DNA of 5,068 bases. Source: an uncultured Flavobacteriales bacterium. GTDB taxonomy: Bacteria > Bacteroidota > Bacteroidia > Flavobacteriales_E > Vicingaceae. How positions within the stretch are numbered: position 1 is the first letter of the stretch; every line of letters starts with the position of its first letter. Position numbers and translations under genes: made by a program. Under the pieces are notes generated by a model. The model searched no databases, had not been told where the DNA came from, and worked only from the letters and a program-made list of their open reading frames with translations. The stretch is taken from contig CALALS010000040.1 of the NCBI GenBank assembly GCA_937925525.1, forward strand, positions 1 through 5,068. The letters are read 5' to 3'. Shown piece by piece: positions 1-5,068 of the stretch.

Positions 1-108
1 ATTGAAGTACAACGCTGCCAAACGAGAACCGCTCTTTCGCTTCGACTTCCGAACAATCTCCACCTGAGCATGTGCGGCTCGCTCACCACCTTGAGAATCA
101 TCCCGTTC
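1..108. other. GC-rich segment of foreign appearance at the window edge
   Basis: By hand count this stretch is about 53% GC, while 121-240 is about 38% and the rest looks lower still. It coincides with the loss of exonuclease homology in the leftward frame. It contains a perfect 5-base inverted repeat, TGAGC at 65-69 and GCTCA at 81-85 with an 11-base loop, and, on the minus strand, AAGCGAAAGAGCGGTT followed by TTTGGCAGCG. That wording is loosely reminiscent of domain I of group II introns, but I cannot demonstrate a fold from about 110 bases. Alternatives are another insertion, a contig-edge chimera, or a divergent C-terminus. The boundary is uncertain, somewhere between 108 and 120. Confidence 0.4.
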
Positions 109-603
109 TTTATCGTCACCGAACTTCCATAGCTCCATGGTGTCTATATGTTGTATTTCCCAGGGCTTTTTTCCTCTTAAATTCAACACTTTGGGAATTT
201 CAATATTATTCACCAGCATTCTCCTACACAGGTAGGGAAAATCAAACTCTTTTCCATTATGTGCGCAGAGCCGTGAGTCTTCATGAAAAAAATGTTTGTC
301 CAGCATTTCTTCAAACTCTAACAAAAGCTTTTTTTCATCATCACCGTAAAATGATTTTATTCTTAGGTGTTGCTCTCCATGTTCATAGTGAATAACTCCG
401 CTTGAAATACACACTATTTTTCCAAATTCGGCATAAATACCTGCTCTCCCATAAATTTCAGCATCAGATTCTTCATCCTTTCTTAAATAGACTGCCTTTT
501 TTTTCCATAATTTCTGATATACTTCAGGGGCTTTTTCAAAAGACGGATAAGCCGGTACCGTTTCAATATCTAAAAACAATATTTTACTAATGTTTCCTAC
601 CAT
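1..603 (-). CDS. Predicted 3'-5' exonuclease, PolB-exonuclease-like (DEDD), incomplete at C-terminus
   Basis: The frame starts with ATG at 603-601 and stays open to the left edge (201 codons). Residues 8-17 read ILFLDIETVP, the Exo I D-x-E motif (D12, E14). Residues 115-123 read HNGKEFDFP, an Exo II-type motif with D121. Residues 152-163 (HIDTMELWKFGD) are also typical of the predicted exonuclease family related to the exonuclease domain of DNA polymerase B. Family members trim DNA or RNA 3' ends with two metal ions; the cellular role of this branch is unclear to me. The Exo III part (Y-x3-D) is not in the window. After about K165 the protein no longer resembles the family: residues 166-201 are rich in Arg, Ser and Ala and are encoded by GC-richer DNA, so the true gene may be interrupted here. 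It starts one base after the upstream stop and is last of four co-directional genes. Confidence 0.8.
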   Translation of the reverse strand, partial: MVGNISKILFLDIETVPAYPSFEKAPEVYQKLWKKKAVYLRKDEESDAEIYGRAGIYAEFGKIVCISSGVIHYEHGEQHLRIKSFYGDDEKKLLLEFEEMLDKHFFHEDSRLCAHNGKEFDFPYLCRRMLVNNIEIPKVLNLRGKKPWEIQHIDTMELWKFGDDKERDDSQGGERAAHAQVEIVRKSKRKSGSRLAALYFN

Positions 604-604
604 C

Positions 605-1015
605 TTATTTGTGCAATATTCCTTTGGTTTCCAATATAGGGATGTTGGTAAGGTTTTCTTTTACAATACTCTCAGGTGGAAAAATAAACTTTTTATCGTA
701 AATCTTTTTATCGATGTAATAGCTTACCCAGTATTCATTGTGAAGTGCAAAAACTTCTTCTATAATGGGTTCGAGTTTAACTGCTGTGTGTGGTTTTAGC
801 TCTTCAATGTTATACCTGAGCGTTGTTGTTTTTTGTTTTTCTCCTTCCAGGTTTTCGCCATATCCTTTAGATGTAACTAATACATTCTGAAGAGATTGTT
901 CGTTTTGGTTGATAATGTAAACATACCAGGCTTTATCTTCTTCGTCTGGTATTTGCTCATGAACGATGGCTATTGCAACGCCTTCTACTTTTGGAAAGTC
1001 AATGTTTTCAATCAT
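605..1015 (-). CDS. Small conserved protein of unknown function (136 aa)
   Basis: A 136-residue protein without signal peptide or membrane segment, so probably cytosolic. I do not recognise a named domain. It looks like a real, folded protein: alternating hydrophobic and polar residues suggest mostly beta structure, with conserved-looking patches at residues 48-53 (TSKGYG), 94-101 (EYWVSYYI) and 106-117 (YDKKFIFPPESI). The wording recalls a family of short uncharacterised proteins in Flavobacteriia; no enzymatic motif is evident and I would not transfer a specific function. Its ATG lies one base after the stop of the serine hydrolase gene, and its stop is one base before the exonuclease ATG, so translation is probably coupled along this transcript. 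A rightward open frame across the same bases is judged a shadow. Confidence 0.8.
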   Translation of the reverse strand: MIENIDFPKVEGVAIAIVHEQIPDEEDKAWYVYIINQNEQSLQNVLVTSKGYGENLEGEKQKTTTLRYNIEELKPHTAVKLEPIIEEVFALHNEYWVSYYIDKKIYDKKFIFPPESIVKENLTNIPILETKGILHK

Positions 1016-1016
1016 G

Positions 1017-2162
1017 TTAAAACTCTTTGCTCAATTTTATATATTCAAAAAAATCTTTGGGATGTCCTTCAATATTTTCTTTTTCTCTTTTTTTGCCAAA
1101 TCTAACCATAACTAGATTTCTGGAAGGAATTACAATTAAATATTGTCCTAATATACCTCTGGCATAAAAAATGGTTTCGCTTTTATCCGGATAAATCCAC
1201 CACTGATAACCATAATAATTTACAATCTCGTTGTTTTCATCAGGTAAATTTACAGGTGTTATGCTTTCTTTTACAAATGCTGAGTCAATAATCTGTTGTC
1301 CGTTATAATTCCCCATTTTTAACATTAAAAGACCTAGTTTAGCAAAATCTCTTGGATTAGAATTAATGCAGCAAGAAGCTTTTTCCACTCCATTTTCATC
1401 ATCCAAACTCCAGTAAGCATCTTCATTCATTCCTAATGGTTTCCATAGCTTTTCTTGGGCGTACTCCGAAACTGTTTTTCCGGTTACTTTTTCTAAAATA
1501 AAAGCTAAAAATTGGGTGTCTCCGCCTTTGTACTTCCATATTGTTCCGGGAGATTCTTTAGGTTGATAGTTATGCATTAAAGACTTCAAATCATTTGTGT
1601 AGTAAGCTTTGGCGGGAAAAGCAAACGGGTTGGTATAGCTTTCATCAAAATTAATTCCTGATGTCATTTGTAGTAGCTCTTTAATGGTTACCTCTCCCAA
1701 AGTTGCTTCGTACTCCGGAATAATTTCTTTAGCTTTTTGATTTACTGACTGGATTAATCCATCTTTTATAGCCGCACCAATAAGCATGCTTACTACCGAT
1801 TTAGCAGCTGAAAAAACATTAGTAACTGAACTTTCATTGTATCCTTCGCAATATTTTTCAAACACAATGCTGTCATTTTTTACAATAAACAATGCTGTCG
1901 TTTCAAGGTTTTTTAAATACTCTTCTTGCTCAGTTGTCAATTCAAAGCTAGTTTGCTTAACCGCAAGTGGTTGAGGATTTTTTGACGCTATTTTTCTGTT
2001 TTCAAAAATTTGATACTCATCAATATCAGGACCTTTTTTGCCTTTAAGGTAAGTGTTTACTATGCCTTTGTATAGATGCTGATTGCCGGAAAAAATAACT
2101 ATAGCATTAAGAATGATTACTATTCCAAAAAAATAAATTGCTATTTTTTTTATTTTCTTCAT
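1017..2162 (-). CDS. Membrane-anchored serine hydrolase, beta-lactamase class C-like / esterase family
   Basis: A 381-residue protein of the beta-lactamase-related family (class C beta-lactamases, D-Ala-D-Ala carboxypeptidases, EstB-like esterases). A hydrophobic segment at residues 7-24 after a lysine-rich start should anchor it in the inner membrane with the catalytic domain in the periplasm; I see no lipobox. The nucleophile motif S-x-x-K is S118-A-A-K121 (VFSAAKS). LLQMTSGINFDE at 163-174 is the usual family block. Y211 in WKYKGGDTQ occupies the place of the second motif tyrosine. The third motif, commonly H-x-G or K-T-G, appears as I337-L338-G339 in ARGILGQ, lacking the basic or histidine residue; this argues for esterase or peptidase activity rather than antibiotic hydrolysis. 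Substrate unknown. Its ATG overlaps the lipB stop (ATGA, 2159-2162), indicating translational coupling. Confidence 0.88.
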   Translation of the reverse strand: MKKIKKIAIYFFGIVIILNAIVIFSGNQHLYKGIVNTYLKGKKGPDIDEYQIFENRKIASKNPQPLAVKQTSFELTTEQEEYLKNLETTALFIVKNDSIVFEKYCEGYNESSVTNVFSAAKSVVSMLIGAAIKDGLIQSVNQKAKEIIPEYEATLGEVTIKELLQMTSGINFDESYTNPFAFPAKAYYTNDLKSLMHNYQPKESPGTIWKYKGGDTQFLAFILEKVTGKTVSEYAQEKLWKPLGMNEDAYWSLDDENGVEKASCCINSNPRDFAKLGLLMLKMGNYNGQQIIDSAFVKESITPVNLPDENNEIVNYYGYQWWIYPDKSETIFYARGILGQYLIVIPSRNLVMVRFGKKREKENIEGHPKDFFEYIKLSKEF

Positions 2163-2881
2163 TCAACAATTTCCATTTCAAAAATATTCTGCAAATGATT
2201 TTTTAGCTTTTGTTTTAACTCATCCATGTCCGCTTTTTTGCCTGTTTCTTTTTCGATAGAAGTAACGTCTTTTTCTTTGATACCACATGGGATAATATGT
2301 TTAAAATAATTCAAATCAGAATTTATATTAAACCCGATTCCATGCATTGTTACCCACCTACTACAACGCACACCCATAGCACATATTTTTCTAGTTTTTT
2401 TTTCATTTTCAGGCTCAATCCAAACTCCGGTGTAACCGTCCAGTCTTCCGCCTATTATTCCGTACTCGGCTATTGTTTTTATAACAGCTTCTTCCAATAG
2501 TCGTAAATATTTATGGATATCGGTAAAAAAATGGTCTAAATCTAAAATGGGGTAAGCAACTAGCTGTCCCGGCCCGTGATAGGTAATATCGCCACCCCTA
2601 TTAATTTTATAAAATGTAGCTTGATGTTCTTTCAATTGCTCTTGATTTAGCAAAAGATTATCTAATGAACCGCTTTTCCCTAATGTGTAAACGTGTGGGT
2701 GTTCGCAAAAAATTAAATGATTTTCTGTTGTGGTTTGAGGCAAATTTGCCAACTCGTTTTTTCTGTTTTGCAGTTTTAAATTAACCGTTTTAGAAAAAAG
2801 TTCTTCCTGAAAATCCCAAGCCTGTTTGTAATCTACAAGACCTAAATCATGAAAAATAACTTTCCTGTTTTTTGCATCCAT
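2159..2881 (-). CDS. lipB: Octanoyl-[ACP]:protein N-octanoyltransferase LipB
   Basis: LipB moves octanoyl from acyl carrier protein to a lysine on lipoyl domains (E2 subunits of 2-oxoacid dehydrogenases, GcvH); LipA then adds sulfur to form lipoate. The 240-residue length fits the family. Key motifs are present: EHPHVYTLGKSG at 60-71, RGGDITYHGPGQ at 95-106, the lysine of RKICAMGVR (K165), HGIGFNIN at 180-187, and the acyl-carrying cysteine in IIPCGI (C199) followed by VTSI. C199 and K165 match the Cys/Lys pair known for this enzyme family. It is cytosolic. It is first of the leftward cluster, reading away from the lipoprotein gene across a 95-base spacer. The chosen start gives a normal N-terminus; no clear ribosome binding sequence precedes it, as is common in Bacteroidota. 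LipA is not in the window. Confidence 0.96.
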   Translation of the reverse strand: MDAKNRKVIFHDLGLVDYKQAWDFQEELFSKTVNLKLQNRKNELANLPQTTTENHLIFCEHPHVYTLGKSGSLDNLLLNQEQLKEHQATFYKINRGGDITYHGPGQLVAYPILDLDHFFTDIHKYLRLLEEAVIKTIAEYGIIGGRLDGYTGVWIEPENEKKTRKICAMGVRCSRWVTMHGIGFNINSDLNYFKHIIPCGIKEKDVTSIEKETGKKADMDELKQKLKNHLQNIFEMEIVE

Positions 2882-2914
2882 TGGTTTTACAAAGATGCTA
2901 AATTAATGTGGTGT

Positions 2915-2948
2915 TTTGCCATTATTCTTGTCGTATTTTTTAGCTTTG
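2915..2948 (+). promoter_or_regulatory. Bacteroidota-type promoter for the lipoprotein-rnhA group
   Basis: TTTG at 2915-2918 (-33 element) and TAGCTTTG at 2941-2948 (-7 element, matching TAnnTTTG exactly) are separated by 22 bases, within the 17-23 range known for Flavobacterium vegetative promoters. Transcription would begin roughly at 2953-2957, leaving a leader of about 20 bases before the ATG at 2977. The rest of the 2882-2976 spacer shows no convincing operator or hairpin. The opposite strand should hold the lipB promoter, but only a partial match (CATCTTTG, 2897-2890) without a partner element was found. Confidence 0.7.
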
Positions 2949-2976
2949 TAATTACTAACCAAAAAACCAACTAACT

Positions 2977-3657
2977 ATGAAAAAGTATCTTTTACTATTA
3001 TTTGTTTCAGCTTTTATTATGGCTTGTTCAAACTCTAAATCGGAAGAAGATGGAGTTGAGCAAGGTGAAGAAAACTTTGAAGAAAAGGGTCTGTTTGGAA
3101 AATTAAACGCCATTAAAAAAATGGGCGAAGGCATTGTTGAAGAGCAAAAAAATGCTTCAGAGGCAATGGAAAAAAGACTTGAAAACGGAGATACTATTCC
3201 TTTTCACTTTAAACAATTAAAAGCTATTATGCCTGAAATAAGTGGCTACGAAAAAGAAAAAGATGAAGGTTCCTCTGTACAATACGGAATGGGTTCTTAT
3301 TCAACGGCAACGGCTAATTATAAAAATGCTGATGGCAATACCATTAAAGTAACCATTATGGATTATTCAGGTGTTTATACGCTTTATACTTCTATGCTAG
3401 GCGTTGCAAAAACCGGCTATAAAATGGAAACAGACGATATGGTTTCAAGAACTATTGAATTTGATGAAGGTTACAAAGGAATGGAAACTGTTCACACCAA
3501 AGAAGGAAACAAAAGAGTAGAATTAATGGTGGGTGTTGATTATCGTTTTGTAGTACAAATTAATGCAAAAGGAACTGACGACTATAAGATGATACGTGAA
3601 GCTGTAAAATCAATTGATTTTGATTCGTTAGAACATACTGAAGTAGAAGAAGTTTAA
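2977..3657 (+). CDS. Acidic lipoprotein of unknown function (226 aa)
   Basis: The N-terminus MKKYLLLLFVSAFIMAC is a type II signal peptide: two lysines, a hydrophobic core, and lipobox I-M-A-C with the lipidated cysteine at residue 17. Residues 18-37 are strongly acidic (SNSKSEEDG, then many E), which may act as an outer-surface export signal of the kind known in Bacteroidota; the match is loose. Residues 38-72 look helical and charged, possibly a short coiled coil. Residues 76-216 form the probable globular domain, with alternating strands (NTIKVTIMDYSGVYTLY at 121-137, KRVELMVGVDYRFVVQI at 179-195) and a terminal helix (DDYKMIREAVKSID, 201-214). I recognise no named domain or catalytic site. 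The start follows an A-rich leader without a clear Shine-Dalgarno sequence. It is first gene after the 2915-2948 promoter, and only 3 bases separate its stop from the proposed rnhA start. Confidence 0.88.
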   Translation: MKKYLLLLFVSAFIMACSNSKSEEDGVEQGEENFEEKGLFGKLNAIKKMGEGIVEEQKNASEAMEKRLENGDTIPFHFKQLKAIMPEISGYEKEKDEGSSVQYGMGSYSTATANYKNADGNTIKVTIMDYSGVYTLYTSMLGVAKTGYKMETDDMVSRTIEFDEGYKGMETVHTKEGNKRVELMVGVDYRFVVQINAKGTDDYKMIREAVKSIDFDSLEHTEVEEV

Positions 3658-3660
3658 CAT

Positions 3661-4137
3661 CTGGCAAAAATTACAATATATACTGACGGTTCGTCAAGAG
3701 GAAACCCGGGACCGGGAGGCTACGGAACCATATTAATGTCCGGCAAGCACTACAAAGAAATTTCACAAGGTTTTAGAAAAACCACCAACAATAGAATGGA
3801 ATTGTTGAGTGTAATTGCCGGGCTTGAAAGTTTAAAAAGCGGTGGTAATGATGTAACTATTTACTCCGATTCAAAATATGTGGTAGATGCGGTGGAGCAA
3901 AAATGGCTTTTTGGTTGGGTAAAAAAAGGTTTTAAGGGCAAAAAAAACCCTGATTTATGGAAACGCTTTTTAGAAGCTTATCCTAAAAACAATGTAAAAT
4001 TTATTTGGGTAAAAGGCCATGCCGGAAACAAATACAACGAACGCTGTGACGAACTGGCTGTAGAAGCTGCAGAATCTGACAAACTAGGTGTAGATTCCTT
4101 TTATGAGGCAGAAGAAAAAGGGCTTTTTAGTGAGTAA
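3661..4137 (+). CDS. rnhA: Ribonuclease HI, probably starting at CTG
   Basis: RNase HI cuts the RNA strand of RNA-DNA hybrids in the cytosol. Numbered from CTG at 3661, the 158-residue protein carries all catalytic residues: D9 in IYTDGSSRGNPGPGG, E47 in TTNNRMEL, D70 in IYSDSKYVV, H120 in WVKGHAGN and D130 in NERCDELA. Length is close to the 155 residues of the E. coli enzyme. The first ATG (3736) would remove D9 and the first beta strand, giving a dead 133-residue protein. The in-frame stop of the lipoprotein gene (3655-3657) limits the start to 3658 or later. Between there and 3735 the frame has no ATG, GTG or TTG; CTG at 3661 is the best candidate, with ATT (3670) or ATA (3676) as weaker ones. 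Translation may depend on coupling to the lipoprotein gene. A sequence error that hides an ATG is the main alternative. Confidence 0.93.
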   Translation: MAKITIYTDGSSRGNPGPGGYGTILMSGKHYKEISQGFRKTTNNRMELLSVIAGLESLKSGGNDVTIYSDSKYVVDAVEQKWLFGWVKKGFKGKKNPDLWKRFLEAYPKNNVKFIWVKGHAGNKYNERCDELAVEAAESDKLGVDSFYEAEEKGLFSE

Positions 4138-4155
4138 TTTTAACAAATAATTTTT

Positions 4156-4560
4156 TTGAGCGAAATAACATTGGCATATCACCATATAATGATTTTTACA
4201 TGCTGTATTATTTCTCTAGTAACTATTTTACTATTTAGAAAAAAGCTGTATTCAAAAAATAAATACCTTTTTATAAGCTTAATATTGTTCTTCTTACTTT
4301 ATATGTCTTTTCTAGGTCTTGCTGAATATGATAGCATTTCTTGCCAACTTACTTTAAATAAATATGACCTTAATAAAGATGGGATATTTAGTGGAAATGA
4401 AGTAACTGAGGAACAAAAACAAGCTATGCAGAACTTGATTAATGATACCGGAAGAAATTTAGTGTTCATAACCGGATTTCTTTTTTCTCTTGCTATTTCT
4501 TGTAGCATATACTTTTTGGGAATAATTTCCTCAAAACTGCAAAAAACAATGGCTAAATAA
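4156..4560 (+). CDS. Small three-helix membrane protein with an EF-hand calcium loop
   Basis: I do not recognise this 134-residue protein as a named family. Hydrophobic segments lie at residues 11-28, 36-57 and 101-125. The loop between the first two is basic (FRKKLYSKNK) and the C-terminus is also basic (KLQKTMAK), so by the positive-inside rule both face the cytoplasm and the 58-100 loop faces the periplasm. That loop contains DLNKDGIFSGNE (71-82), which fits the EF-hand calcium-binding pattern at positions 1, 3, 5, 6 (Gly), 9 and 12 (Glu), followed by a helix (VTEEQKQAMQNLIND). Periplasmic calcium binding is therefore inferred. The start is TTG at 4156; an in-frame TAA at 4141 excludes a longer ATG start, and an ATG at 4189 (residue 12) would start just at the first helix. 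It follows rnhA by 18 bases and ends 6 bases from the opposing RDD gene. Confidence 0.75.
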   Translation: MSEITLAYHHIMIFTCCIISLVTILLFRKKLYSKNKYLFISLILFFLLYMSFLGLAEYDSISCQLTLNKYDLNKDGIFSGNEVTEEQKQAMQNLINDTGRNLVFITGFLFSLAISCSIYFLGIISSKLQKTMAK

Positions 4561-4566
4561 ATGCAA

Positions 4567-5068
4567 TTACCTTGTTAAAATAATATAATCTTTTAGTAGC
4601 ATTTCTAAAAACTTAAGGTGATCTTTAGGTTTGTTTTCTTTTGCTATTTCTAATACTTCACCTAGTTTATTTGAAAGTTGAATAATTGCTTTTCGGTGTA
4701 CTTCGTCTTTGTATTTTCTGTATTTGTCAATGGTTTCTTTTACAAAAAGCATATCGTTTTCACTTAACTTAACCGCAACAGGATAAGTAGGTTCGTAGTT
4801 TTCTTTTTTCCCGATTTTTAAAAGTTCTCTTAGGCTTAATTTAAAAGTCGTTTCTTTTTTGGCTAAAGTGGTATTTGCCAGTAAATCTCCTAAACGTTGC
4901 GCATACTCTGTAGAGCTAATCATAATAGCGCCAATACTACAGATAGAAAAATAAATATCTATCGGCCTAAAAGCCCAGCGTAAAGCATAATCACTAAAGT
5001 TTGGTTGTTTCCCGGTAAGTTTAACAACGTTCATTCCGAAAGCCATTTTGTCAATGGTTTGCCCATTA
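4567..5068 (-). CDS. RDD-family membrane protein, C-terminal part (runs off right edge)
   Basis: The open frame runs from the window edge to a TAA at 4569-4567; 166 codons are visible. An internal ATG at 5046 is not the real start, because the in-frame residues before it (NGQTIDK) and after it (MAFGMNVVKLTGKQP) form one continuous RDD-type sequence. The visible RDD core includes ALRWAFRPIDIYFSICSIGAIM (fragment residues 28-49, a membrane segment) and the end-of-domain block YAQRLGDLLANTTL (55-68). About 95 residues of charged, mainly helical cytoplasmic tail follow (REKL-rich, with ENDMLFVKETIDKYRKYKDE and a final DYIILTR), an extension I associate with RDD proteins of Flavobacteriia. The N-terminal helix with the Arg-Asp-Asp signature lies outside the window. 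RDD proteins are poorly understood; roles in transport or salt tolerance have been reported for some. The gene converges on the EF-hand gene with no clear terminator hairpin between. Confidence 0.85.
   Translation of the reverse strand, partial: NGQTIDKMAFGMNVVKLTGKQPNFSDYALRWAFRPIDIYFSICSIGAIMISSTEYAQRLGDLLANTTLAKKETTFKLSLRELLKIGKKENYEPTYPVAVKLSENDMLFVKETIDKYRKYKDEVHRKAIIQLSNKLGEVLEIAKENKPKDHLKFLEMLLKDYIILTR

Noticed and set aside
72..590. Rightward open frames at 72-395 and 402-590
   Set aside because: They lie antisense to a clear exonuclease with DxE and HNxxxFD motifs; their translations show no domain-like pattern.
590..1105. Rightward open frames at 590-799 and 896-1105
   Set aside because: Phe- and Tyr-rich translations antisense to AT-rich genes; shadows of the 136-residue protein and serine hydrolase genes.
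1786..2500. Rightward open frames at 1786-1974 and 2297-2500
   Set aside because: They are antisense to well-supported hydrolase and lipB coding sequence.
2890..2897. CATCTTTG on the minus strand as a lipB -7 element
   Set aside because: It differs from TAnnTTTG at the first base, and no TTG lies 17-23 bases upstream on that strand.
3736..4137. ATG 3736 as the rnhA start
   Set aside because: It would delete the catalytic aspartate and the glycine-rich first strand encoded in the same frame just upstream.
4299..4508. Leftward open frame of 69 codons
   Set aside because: It is antisense to the EF-hand membrane protein, whose helices and loop motif are far more convincing.
4558..4600. Terminator between the converging EF-hand and RDD genes
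   Set aside because: Only 6 bases separate the stops and no GC-rich stem followed by a T-run was found on either strand.
1..5068. CRISPR array, tRNA, rRNA, riboswitch or defence island
   Set aside because: No spaced direct repeats, RNA gene signatures or recognised defence proteins were seen; apart from the left edge the window is compact housekeeping and envelope genes.

Overview
This is AT-rich DNA from a member of the Bacteroidota, most likely a Flavobacteriia-type organism. Three things point that way: the character of the proteins, A-rich leaders with little or no Shine-Dalgarno signal, and a promoter of the Bacteroidota type (TTTG, 22 bases, TAnnTTTG). Most of the window is compact housekeeping sequence with almost no intergenic space.

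Layout. Positions 1-2881 hold a tight leftward cluster, read in the order lipB (octanoyltransferase) - membrane-anchored serine hydrolase - small conserved protein of unknown function - 3'-5' exonuclease. The junctions are a 4-base ATGA overlap, then gaps of one base each, so this is very probably one transcript. A 95-base divergent spacer (2882-2976) carries a good promoter for the rightward group: an acidic lipoprotein, ribonuclease HI (rnhA), and a small three-helix membrane protein with an EF-hand calcium loop. Facing this group, and separated from it by 6 bases, is the C-terminal part of an RDD-family membrane protein that runs off the right edge.

How the genes relate. LipB attaches octanoyl groups to lipoyl domains. 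RNase HI removes RNA from RNA-DNA hybrids. The exonuclease is a DEDD-type nuclease. The hydrolase, lipoprotein, EF-hand protein and RDD protein all belong to the cell envelope. I see no single pathway joining them and no defence system, CRISPR array, tRNA or rRNA.

Most worth a second look: (1) the exonuclease loses its family sequence near position 108-120, where base composition jumps to about 53% GC up to the left edge, suggesting an inserted element (perhaps a group II intron) or an assembly chimera; (2) rnhA has no possible ATG, GTG or TTG start that keeps its first catalytic aspartate, and seems to start at CTG three bases after the preceding stop, in the same frame; (3) a canonical EF-hand loop sits between two membrane helices of a small protein that itself starts at TTG.
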